NCBI GenBank assembly: GCA_031553565.1 | Contig: JAVBLK010000050.1 | Coordinates: forward strand, 1 to 14,828 | Reading direction: 5' to 3' | Length of the DNA: 14,828 nucleotides | Source of the DNA: JAVBLK01 sp031553565 | GTDB taxonomy: Bacteria; Bacillota; Clostridia; Christensenellales; DUVY01 | In this document: piece after piece, positions 1 through 6,800 of the stretch | Numbering within the stretch: the stretch's first letter is position 1 | Layout: each line of letters begins with the position of its first letter | The notes under the pieces: generated by a model | Seen by the model: the letters and a program-made list of their open reading frames with translations, nothing else | Database searches by the model: none | Told to the model about the DNA's origin: nothing | Translations under genes and position numbers: made by a program

Positions 1-171
1 GCGTGTTCTACCCTCGCGCCTGTCGGCGCGTTCCTTGTAATAATACGGCTCTATTAACGCAGTCCACTCCTTAAAAGGCACTATGCTTTCCATATCCGCT
101 AAAAATTTTTGCTTCCGTGTCGCTTTCGCTCCCGATTGCAACAATTCGCCTATTCCAACCTGTTTTTCCAT
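1..171 (-). CDS. IS5-family-like transposase, N-terminal part (cut by window edge)
   Basis: The minus strand reads an open frame of 57 codons from an ATG at 171 to the window edge. The product starts MEKQVGIGELLQSG and continues with KQKFLADMESIVPFKEW and LIEPYY. This pattern (basic residues, FL..M..IVPW/F, then IEP.Y) is what I know from the N-terminus of IS5-family DDE transposases, where it precedes the catalytic domain. The catalytic part lies outside the window, so I cannot say whether the gene is intact. An in-frame TGA lies just upstream at 184-186, so 171 is the first Met available, yet no Shine-Dalgarno sequence precedes it. The residues after IEPYYY (KERADRREGRTR) differ from the usual PKAGNGRRPYP and may be divergent. 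The upstream DNA up to about 491 contains a repeat with a terminal inverted-repeat-like end, which could be the end of this IS. Confidence 0.6.
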   Translation of the reverse strand, partial: MEKQVGIGELLQSGAKATRKQKFLADMESIVPFKEWTALIEPYYYKERADRREGRTR

Positions 172-345
172 ATGGTTATTATATCATTTTTATGGCGAAA
201 ACTCCATTGAATATGCCTTTTCGGCTGCTTTCGGCATCTTTTTGTACAGCTTCTAAATTTCCGCCTTGTCAATGCCCCGGCATTGCCCGCGGCGGCAATT
301 TAAAATCTGTATCAAAAATCTGTCCGAATTCAGCTCGAGTATTTA

Positions 346-491
346 TTCATTGTTTCCTTAGAGCAAGTATTTTTTAGGCGGAAAACGGCTTGTTTTTGAA
401 GACAATAGCAGAGCTATTGGCAAAAAAAGAAGACGTTTTATGACAAAAAAGACGCAGCTCTAAATTTTATCTTAATCAGCGTTTACCTAAA
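346..491. repeat. Dispersed repeat copy 1 with right terminal inverted repeat
   Basis: This AT-rich stretch shares a core of about 90 bp with 2461-2550, in the same orientation: CGGCTTGTTTTTGAAG, then a short hairpin, then AAAAAGAAGA and GACG-containing segments. Its right end, 472-489, is TTAATCAGCGTTTACCTA, the exact reverse complement of 2407-2424. A hairpin CAATAGC-AGA-GCTATTG lies at 403-419. At 346-360 the sequence TTCATTGTTTCCTTA precedes the core, whereas in copy 2 a near-identical string follows the core. This suggests the full family has tandem units. No protein-coding frame is evident. The rest of 172-345 holds nothing I can name. The repeat may be part of the upstream region of the IS5-like transposase or a nonautonomous derivative. 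Confidence 0.6.
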
Positions 492-513
492 GCAGTTGAT
501 ATGAAAATTGCCG

Positions 514-556
514 AAAAAACATCAGGGGCAAGCGCATCGGTTGCGCTTGCCCCTGA
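514..556 (-). terminator. Intrinsic terminator of the LRR-LuxR gene
   Basis: A perfect 15-bp stem (522-536 with 542-556) closes a 5-nt loop TCGGT. The stem is GC-rich (CAGGGGCAAGCGC). Read on the minus strand it is followed directly by a run of six T (complement of 515-520 region). It lies about 20 bp past the stop codon at 579, the expected position for ending the minus-strand transcript. Confidence 0.9.
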
Positions 557-578
557 ACATAATCTCCTGGTGCGGTCA

Positions 579-2222
579 TTATTTGCCGCTCCCGTACCTT
601 AATACAAAATCAAGCTGATTGACACAGTGCGATTTATGAAGTACGTTTGTGACATGCTCTTTTACCGTATTTTCAGATATGTACAGTTTTTGGGCTATTT
701 CTTTCCGCTTTTTCCCGGACAGTAACAGCTGCGCTATCTCCCTTTCGCGCGCTGTCAGCGAATCGGGCAGCGATACTTCCGGCACAGCTCCGTTATCCTC
801 CTGTGAAAGATCCCGGCATAATGCCCTCCTTGCCCGCGCCCTTTTCCTGATGATCAGCCAATAAACAGCAAAGGCTGCCGAAGCCAAAATTAAAATGCCG
901 CCTGCTGCTATCAGCCCGATTTGCCATGCCTCAAGCCTTGAAGGCGCCTTCACCCAAACGGCTGTGCAGGTATCAAAGGCAAGCGGAGTGTCCAAAGAAA
1001 TCTCAGTTCCGTCCGGAAAAATCCATTTTGAAAGCTCCTTGCCCTTGGTTTGCCCTGCGACGGGCAGCTGCCAGCTGCCGTTATACGCCCATTCGCCGTT
1101 CAAGCTCTTTTCATAACGCAGCGGCTTATTGAAGAGCTTGGCCTGCGCCGGGAACGACCCGACGGAGCTTACAAAAGAAAACTCTATTTCATATGTAAGC
1201 GCGGTTTTATATTCCGACATCGCGCCGCCGTCAGTATTGTAGTCGGCATAAACCGCTGCACCTTCCGTAATCACTAATTCCAGGGGACAATCCTCAAAAA
1301 CGTCTTCGCCTATATTTCCGACAGCTCCGATACGGACAGTCTTTAAAGCTTCGCATTCTATGAATGCACAATCCCCTATCGTTTCCAACTGCGGCGCGCG
1401 CAAATCAACCGACGCAAGAACGGGGCACCCTGCAAACGCAAAACCGCCTATCCGGGATAACGCAGGCAGTCCGCTCAGATCAAGCGAAGCGATCCGCGCG
1501 ACAAAAAACGCCGTTTCCCCGATACTTTCAAGCGAGCCGATGCCGCCCCAGGTGATACGGGACAGCATGCCGCACATCGAAAACGCAGAATCATCTATGA
1601 CTTTAAGCGACACTGCCCCTGTAAAATCAACGCTGATCAGTTCGTCGCAAAAGGAAAATGCCGTTTCTCCCACCGTCTCCAGCGCCGCGCAGCCCGAAAA
1701 ATCCAGCTCCTTAAGCGACCAGCAATTGTTAAAAGCCGCCGTCTTGATTTCCTTTAAGGCCGCAAGACCTGAAAAGTCCGCTTTTTCCAGCAGCGCGCAA
1801 AAATAAAAAGCATCTTCGCCGATGACTTTAAGGTTCCGCGCATCAGAGCAATCAAGCTCTGCGACATAATATGATTCCGCCAGTATTGCCGATGATGAAG
1901 ACCTGAAGGCGCCGTCCGAAATTTCCGTGACCGGCAAGCCTTCGTGCGTGTCGGGAATGTCGATCCTTATGCCGACTGCATATTCGCCCTTGATGTTATC
2001 GTCCGCCCAAGCTTTATCGATGCCCTTTACTACCGCATAGCTCCCTGCGCCGCCGTCGACAGTTTCATAGATAAGCCTGACATCCTTTGGCGCATCGCCC
2101 GCCCATACATGATTACTAAATATTGCTCCGTGCAAACATGCTATCGAAACAATAAAAATAATCAGGCAGAAAAAAATAACCGGATTTTTTCTTAAGCAAC
2201 CTGCATTATCTACGCTTTTCAT
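579..2222 (-). CDS. Membrane-spanning BspA-type LRR receptor with C-terminal LuxR/GerE DNA-binding domain
   Basis: The 547-residue product has a hydrophobic N-terminal segment (about 14-32) and a signal-peptidase-like site HVWA|GDA at residue 41. Nine BspA/LRR_5-like units follow at about 87-325. Each has the IG..AF..C signature, spaced 22-25 residues apart (for example IGEDAFYFC, VGETAFSFC, IDDSAFSMC). A beta-rich linker leads to one transmembrane helix at about 434-458, followed by a strongly basic stop-transfer segment (RKRARARR). Residues 489-540 match a LuxR/GerE helix-turn-helix: LTAREREIAQLL, KEIAQKLYISENTVKEHV. The implied topology is LRR domain outside, DNA-binding domain inside, so it should act as a one-component transmembrane transcription regulator. 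There is no receiver or PAS domain. An ATG with an AGGGGAAA ribosome binding site supports the start. It is monocistronic between its own promoter and terminator. The ligand and target genes are unknown; autoregulation is plausible. Domains are clear by eye; function is inferred. Confidence 0.9.
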   Translation of the reverse strand: MKSVDNAGCLRKNPVIFFCLIIFIVSIACLHGAIFSNHVWAGDAPKDVRLIYETVDGGAGSYAVVKGIDKAWADDNIKGEYAVGIRIDIPDTHEGLPVTEISDGAFRSSSSAILAESYYVAELDCSDARNLKVIGEDAFYFCALLEKADFSGLAALKEIKTAAFNNCWSLKELDFSGCAALETVGETAFSFCDELISVDFTGAVSLKVIDDSAFSMCGMLSRITWGGIGSLESIGETAFFVARIASLDLSGLPALSRIGGFAFAGCPVLASVDLRAPQLETIGDCAFIECEALKTVRIGAVGNIGEDVFEDCPLELVITEGAAVYADYNTDGGAMSEYKTALTYEIEFSFVSSVGSFPAQAKLFNKPLRYEKSLNGEWAYNGSWQLPVAGQTKGKELSKWIFPDGTEISLDTPLAFDTCTAVWVKAPSRLEAWQIGLIAAGGILILASAAFAVYWLIIRKRARARRALCRDLSQEDNGAVPEVSLPDSLTAREREIAQLLLSGKKRKEIAQKLYISENTVKEHVTNVLHKSHCVNQLDFVLRYGSGK

Positions 2223-2250
2223 ATCATTTCCCCTGACATTCAGTATCCCA

Positions 2251-2280
2251 ATTATACACTTCTTCCGGCGCCGGTTTCAA
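2251..2280 (-). promoter_or_regulatory. Promoter of the LRR-LuxR gene with palindromic spacer
   Basis: On the minus strand TTGAAA (2275-2280) and TATAAT (2251-2256) are separated by 18 bp. The spacer contains the perfect palindrome CCGGCGCCGG at 2265-2274, in an otherwise AT-rich region. A dyad between -35 and -10 is a common operator position, and the gene downstream encodes a LuxR-type DNA-binding domain, so autoregulation is a possible reading. Start codon is 28 bp downstream of the -10. Confidence 0.7.
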
Positions 2281-2404
2281 CAGGCCAAAAGCATTTATAA
2301 TTTACCTAAATATTTCGCATGGATTTTAGGCGGCTTTGTACCGGAAAGATGGCGAAAGATCAGTAAATTAAAGTATTAGTATTAAAACACATTATAACAT
2401 TTTT

Positions 2405-2595
2405 TTTAGGTAAACGCTGATTAAATGAGATAAATTCTGACCGGTTTTTTTTCAGGCATAAACGGCTTGTTTTTGAAGGCGATAGCAGGGCTATTGACGA
2501 AAAAGAAGATGTTTTAGGTCGAAAAAGACGATGCGTCAAAGTGCAATTTTGTGGCTGCCTGGTTTTTTTGCTGCGATTTTTATTGTTTCCTTAAT
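2405..2595. repeat. Dispersed repeat copy 2 with left terminal inverted repeat
   Basis: It begins with TTTAGGTAAACGCTGATTAA, the inverse of the end of copy 1, and continues into the same core (2461-2550), including the hairpin CGATAGC-AGG-GCTATTG at 2480-2496 and a second small hairpin GACG-ATG-CGTC near 2527-2537. The core ends near ATTGTTTCCTTA (about 2582-2593), which in copy 1 stands in front of the core. No right terminal repeat is present, so this copy is truncated or merges into the terminator at 2596. A further TTTACCTAAA at 2301-2310 matches the outer end of the terminus. The remainder of 2281-2404 is AT-rich and holds nothing else I recognise. Confidence 0.6.
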
Positions 2596-2631
2596 AAAAA
2601 CGCCGCCCCGGCATGCCGGCGCGGCGTTTTT
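2596..2631 (-). terminator. Intrinsic terminator of the perR-PTPS unit
   Basis: AAAAACGCCG (2596-2605) pairs with CGGCGTTTTT (2622-2631), and the interior CCGGCATGCCGG is itself self-complementary. The element is flanked by A and T runs, so it could work in both directions. It lies 26 bp beyond the stop codon of the minus-strand gene at 2657. Confidence 0.85.
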
Positions 2632-2656
2632 ACTTAAGCCATATTTTAGCCATACT

Positions 2657-3226
2657 TCACTTCTGTTTTTTGTATCCGCATTTCGGGCATACGCCGTTTT
2701 CGTTAAGCGCGATCCCGCACAACGGGCAGCGTTCGGTCGTTTTGTGCGGAGCGTATTCCTGCGTTGCGCCGTTTACCCCGCTGGTGAATGTGAGCTTCAC
2801 AATATTAAGCTTGTCCTTAAGCAGATCGTAAACAATCTTGATCATGCCTTCCACCGTCATCGTTTCCTTGGTAACGACAAGGCGGCATTCCGGGTACGCC
2901 GTCGCAAGCGCAGTCTTGAACGCGGGTCCTTTCTGCATATTGGTAGGCGCGCCGTTTTTGATGCCTTGCTTCTCGTATACCCCGAGTATCGCGGGAAGCA
3001 GCGGGTCGTCTTCCCTTAAAATAAGCGCGTGGTCAAAGTTCTGCAACACCTCCCAGGCGGTTTTCTTGATTTCATTGCAAGGGAATACCATGTTGACGCC
3101 CATGTTGACGCTTTCCTCAACCTCCAGCGTAAGTATCCCCGTGTGCCCGTGCAAATACTGCGCCTCACCCTTGAAACCATAGAACCTGTGGGCATATTGC
3201 AGGTCGAGTGTAGTAAAACTTCTCAT
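2657..3226 (-). CDS. PTPS/QueD-fold protein with C-terminal zinc ribbon, catalytic Cys absent
   Basis: The 189-residue product resembles the 6-pyruvoyl-tetrahydropterin synthase / 6-carboxytetrahydropterin synthase family, which acts in pterin and queuosine-precursor synthesis. The metal ligands are visible as H13 (YAHRF) and H26/H28 (LHGH). D65-H66 (NFDHAL) and K120-E121-T122 match the family's catalytic Asp-His and its KET motif. The family's Cys four residues before the HGH is Ala22 here, next to Glu21, so the standard reaction may not occur. Residues 167-183 form a CPLC...CPKC zinc ribbon, absent from classical ~120-residue QueD. The interior (about 70-110) is longer than in QueD. The start is supported by an AGAGGAG ribosome binding site. 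It follows the PerR-type gene by 70 bp in the same direction and is probably cotranscribed. No other queuosine genes are in the window. Family assignment is good; substrate is unknown. Confidence 0.85.
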   Translation of the reverse strand: MRSFTTLDLQYAHRFYGFKGEAQYLHGHTGILTLEVEESVNMGVNMVFPCNEIKKTAWEVLQNFDHALILREDDPLLPAILGVYEKQGIKNGAPTNMQKGPAFKTALATAYPECRLVVTKETMTVEGMIKIVYDLLKDKLNIVKLTFTSGVNGATQEYAPHKTTERCPLCGIALNENGVCPKCGYKKQK

Positions 3227-3251
3227 AAGATATCTCCTCTTTATATTTATT

Positions 3252-3272
3252 TACGGGTATAATGCTCCCGTA
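3252..3272. repeat. Small inverted repeat between the PerR-type and PTPS genes
   Basis: TACGGG (3252-3257) and CCCGTA (3267-3272) form a 6-bp perfect inverted repeat around a 9-bp centre. It could be a weak attenuating hairpin or a binding site in the leader of the downstream gene. No convincing minus-strand promoter is seen here, so the downstream gene probably relies on the promoter at 3714-3742. Confidence 0.4.
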
Positions 3273-3296
3273 TACGCACAATTTGTTCAAAGGCGT

Positions 3297-3677
3297 TCAC
3301 TTCTTACATTCGCGGCAGGTGCCCTTAAAAAAAATGTCGTGGCCGGCAAATATAAAGCCGCGCGTATCCCTGATATTCTTCTCAAGATCAGGTATGACAT
3401 CCATATCAACGTCAAAGAGCCGCCCGCAGCTTATGCAACGCGCATGATAATGCCGGTCCAATATATGGTCGTAACGGTCGGGCCCGTCGGGCATCTCCAC
3501 CTTGGCTATTTGCCCGATCCCGGCCAAAAGGCTCAAATTCCTGTATACCGTGCCTCTGCCTATGCCGGGGTGCTTTCTTGCGATCTCAGCGTAAACCTCG
3601 TCAGCGGTGGCGTGGCTGCCCAATTCCTTTACGGCCGCCAAAACCAGGGCGCGTTGTATGGTATTGCGTCTGTCCAT
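3297..3677 (-). CDS. perR: PerR-type peroxide-sensing regulator (Fur family)
   Basis: The 126-residue product is a Fur-superfamily metalloregulator with a winged helix (HATADEVYAEI, GTVYRNLSLLAGIG) and a dimerisation/metal domain. From memory of B. subtilis PerR, every key residue maps at a constant offset of 15 with no gap. The regulatory-metal set H37, D85, H91, H93, D104 becomes H22, D70, H76, H78, D89. The structural zinc Cys pairs become C81/C84 and C121/C124. The Asp at position 89 favours PerR over Fur. The N-terminus is about 15 residues shorter than usual, but the promoter and an AAGGA ribosome binding site support this start. It would repress oxidative-stress genes by Fe/Mn-dependent DNA binding and lose binding on His oxidation. 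The PTPS-like gene downstream is its probable operon partner. Identity as PerR rather than Fur or Zur is inferred from residues. Confidence 0.9.
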   Translation of the reverse strand: MDRRNTIQRALVLAAVKELGSHATADEVYAEIARKHPGIGRGTVYRNLSLLAGIGQIAKVEMPDGPDRYDHILDRHYHARCISCGRLFDVDMDVIPDLEKNIRDTRGFIFAGHDIFFKGTCRECKK

Positions 3678-3713
3678 TTAATGCTGTTTCCTTATCGGCA
3701 TTTTCTTAATAGG

Positions 3714-3742
3714 ATTATATCACAATAGCGACAGTTTGTCAA
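3714..3742 (-). promoter_or_regulatory. Consensus sigma-A promoter of the perR unit
   Basis: On the minus strand TTGACA (3737-3742) and TATAAT (3714-3719) are separated by exactly 17 bp. The -35/spacer contains the dyad GACA-AAC-TGTC, and the hexamer CTATTG occurs twice around it. Either could be an operator, for example for autoregulation. The start codon is 37 bp downstream of the -10. Confidence 0.9.
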
Positions 3743-3801
3743 TAGCGAAAATAAATATTTTTTTCCGCACTTTTTTATTTGCAAAAAAATGGCCGAAATA
3801 T

Positions 3802-3832
3802 AAGCGCGCCCCCGTAATTCTGGGGCGCGCTT
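3802..3832 (-). terminator. Hairpin terminator downstream of the giant surface-protein gene
   Basis: AAGCGCGCCCC (3802-3812) pairs perfectly with GGGGCGCGCTT (3822-3832) around a 9-nt loop. It lies 42 bp beyond the stop codon of the gene ending at 3875. The T-tract after it on the minus strand is weak (TATATTT), so it may work partly through the stem or on the plus strand. Confidence 0.75.
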
Positions 3833-3874
3833 GTATTTTAGTTATTCTGCGTAAGAAATACAGTAATTTATAAA

Positions 3875-6800
3875 CTATTTGATACGGTTGAGCATGACGA
3901 AATTGTTCGGGTCGTCGCTGACGCTTGAGGCGGCGATCAGGCGGTTCAACGCGCGGCTCTTTCTGACATAGTTTATTGCAAAGAACGCTATCAACGCAAT
4001 TGCCAGCAGCGCGGCGCCGGTTATCCCGCCGTAAAGCGCGTAATTCGGCTTGGATATAATAAACGACACCGATATTACGTTGCCCGATTCGCCGTAAAAC
4101 TCGATCTTATAGCTGCCGTTTTCGCTGAAGCCCGAGGAGCCGTTGACAAACTTCGCGTCTATCTCCTTTAAGTCCTTGTACACGACTATCTTTTCATAGT
4201 TCTGCGCGAACACCGATACGTTGCGGCTGTATTTTTCGCCGCCCGTCACGCCCGAATATTTCGGCGACGTGACCACCTTGGTGACCCCTGCCGACTTGAC
4301 GCCGGTCGCGCTCTCGGCATAGAAGGAATAAATTCCGTCTGCCGGGATCTCGTAATAGCTTCCGGTTATCTTCGTGTCCGCGCCGTCGTGGCTTACAAAG
4401 ATACTGCCGCCGCTGCCCGAGAAATCAGCCGATACGTCGAAACGGACCTTGTCGCCGGTATCCGCGCTCCTGGTCACAGAAAGCGCGGGCGCGGCGCTGT
4501 CCAGCATAACGTTGAACTGTTTCGTATCGTTTATAATAACGCCCGTACCCGAAACCGCGCGGAACTGGAAGGTGTTGTTCCCCTGCAGCCTGATAGTATA
4601 CGTCACCTCGGAAAGGGACGTGGTAAGCCCGCCGATATTTTCCCAGTTTGTACCGTCCGCGGTGTATTGGAAGCGCATGCCCGAAACCGGCATCGCCGTC
4701 GGGGTCAGCGTGACGGCGACCGGCTCGTTGGTCCACTCGCCCAGCCTGCCCGCCGCCGCGACTGTGAAGCCGGGGGTCGCCTTGTCTATCCTGGTCACCG
4801 AATAAACGATAATGTTCTCGACGCCCGCCTTGTTTGTGACATAAAACCTGTAATCGCCGTTCTCCTTGGCGGTCAGCGGGATCGTCCCCTGCCCGCTTAC
4901 GGTCATGACTATCCCGGACGGCAATACGATATATACCGTCTTGAACCCGCTGCCGCCGTTCTCGAAGCGCACGGTCAGCGACACGTCGTCCTTTGTAAGC
5001 CCGCTGCCGGCGTCAGTTATAACTGCGTCGGCCTTTCTGTCCACCATCACCAGTCCTGATTCCACGATATCCGAGACCTGTCCGGTGCCCGAAACCGCGC
5101 GGAAATACAGCGTGCCCTGATGCGTGAAGGTCACCGCAAAAACCGAGGGGATATTGGTCCAGCCGTCCGTGCCGTTCCTGCTGTATTGGAACAGCGTGCC
5201 CGAGGGCTGCAAGGTGCTGTTTGTCAGCGTAAACTTGACGCCCGCCTGCCACATATTATAGCTCCCTTCCGAAAGCGTCAGGTTCAGCACGGGTTTATTC
5301 GTGTCCAGCGTGACCGCGTAATGCGCGCTTACGCCCGTAAGGCCGAGTTCGGTCCTTATCATAAATTCATAATAATCCGCGCCTGCCCCCGGGATATCCA
5401 GCGTCACCGACATGCCCGGCATCGCCAGCCAATCCGTGCCGCCTACAGCGCGGTACCAGCCCGTGTACGCGCACACGGTGTTTGCGCTGCCGATCGTGAA
5501 CGTGACCTTGCGGGCCGCCGTGTTCCATTCGGAGCCGACAACTACCGCCGGCGCTTCGGAGTCCAGCTTGACGCTGTACCCGCCGCTGACACTTACAAGG
5601 CCCGACAGGGTTTCCGCCTTGAAGGTGTAAATTGCGTTGACATTGCCCGAAACGGTAAGGCTTGCGCCGCTGAGCAGCGTCCACCCGCCGCCGTTGACAG
5701 AGTAGTAATACTTGACCGGCGAGATAAGCTCTTCCTGCACAGAGAGGTCAAATGTCAGCGGATCCTTTGTCCAGACGTTAATGCGCGATCCGTCCGCCGT
5801 CACCTTAAGCGTGAGCGTTTCCGAGCTGTCGATAAGCGTAACGTTTATCGTGCGCGTCACACTTGCCCCCGCGTTGTTGGTAAGCGTGAAACGGTATGTA
5901 CCGCGCTCGAATATTGCCAGCGTATCCTGCCCGGTGATATCGTTTACCGCGCCGCCGTCAATAGTATATGTAAGCGACCTTACGCCGCTGCTGCCCGTGA
6001 TCACTGTCAGGAGCGCGTTCCGCCCGCCCTTATTATATGTGTGCGTATCGTATTCCACACCCAAAAACGGCGCGGTCGCGTCGATCCCGCGCACCGTTAC
6101 CGTGCGCATCACAGCCGTCCCGCCGAAGTCTGTTGCGCGGAACAGGTACACGCCGTTCTCGGCAGGCGTAAAGCCGCCAAGCGAGGGCGATGTGTCCCAT
6201 GTGAGCCCGTTATCGCGCGAATACTCGACTGTACTTACGTTTTCGGAGGTCGTGAAGAAATCCAGCGTTACCGACTGCGCCCACTCCCCTTCCCCCGGCG
6301 TTCCGGTCACTTCAAAGTCGTTTATATCGCCGCGCTTTAAGAAATCTACTGTGAAATCGTACTTAAACCGCCTGCCCGCGTTATCCTCCATAATAATAGT
6401 GTGGCTTCCGTTCCTGCTTAACGTATATGTAAGCAGCCCCGGGTCGATCGCGGTATACGCGGCCCCGTCCCACAGCCTGATCTCCTTGATCCCGCTGACC
6501 GGCGCGTTTGTTATATCGAGCGCCGCGTTATAGCTGCCGTCTATCATCGCCGTGCGCGCCGGCAAAGCCGACGAAAGCGAAGGCGCGGACATATCCAGTC
6601 TGACCAGGATCTCCTTGGAATCAATCAGCCGACGGTATTTATCATAAAGCCTGAAGGTATACGTCCGGCCGTTTATGTTTTGGCTGAGTTTTACAAATGA
6701 CTGCGAGAGCCTGGTTTCCGCGCCGCCGTCAACGCAGTACGCAAAATTCATCCCGTCAAAGCCTGTGCTTGCCGCAAGGTATATCGTTATCTCCGAAACA

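Noticed and set aside
178..183. TATAAT on the minus strand just upstream of the transposase start
   Set aside because: It is six bases from the ATG, so transcription would start inside the coding region, and no -35 box lies at a suitable distance.
3227..3296. preQ1 or other riboswitch ahead of the PTPS/QueD-like gene
   Set aside because: Only a 6-bp stem with a 9-nt loop is present; no conserved aptamer core can be seen in 70 bp.
5120..6340. Long plus-strand open frame (406 codons) opposite the giant gene
   Set aside because: It lies fully antisense to a well-supported gene with signal peptide and repeated domains. Its composition (Arg/Ala/Pro/Val-rich, low complexity) is typical of a GC-rich shadow frame, and no ribosome binding site or homology is evident.
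5712..6533. Plus-strand open frame (273 codons) inside the giant gene
   Set aside because: Ser/Val/Pro-rich complement of Ig-module codons, overlapping another shadow frame; no independent support.
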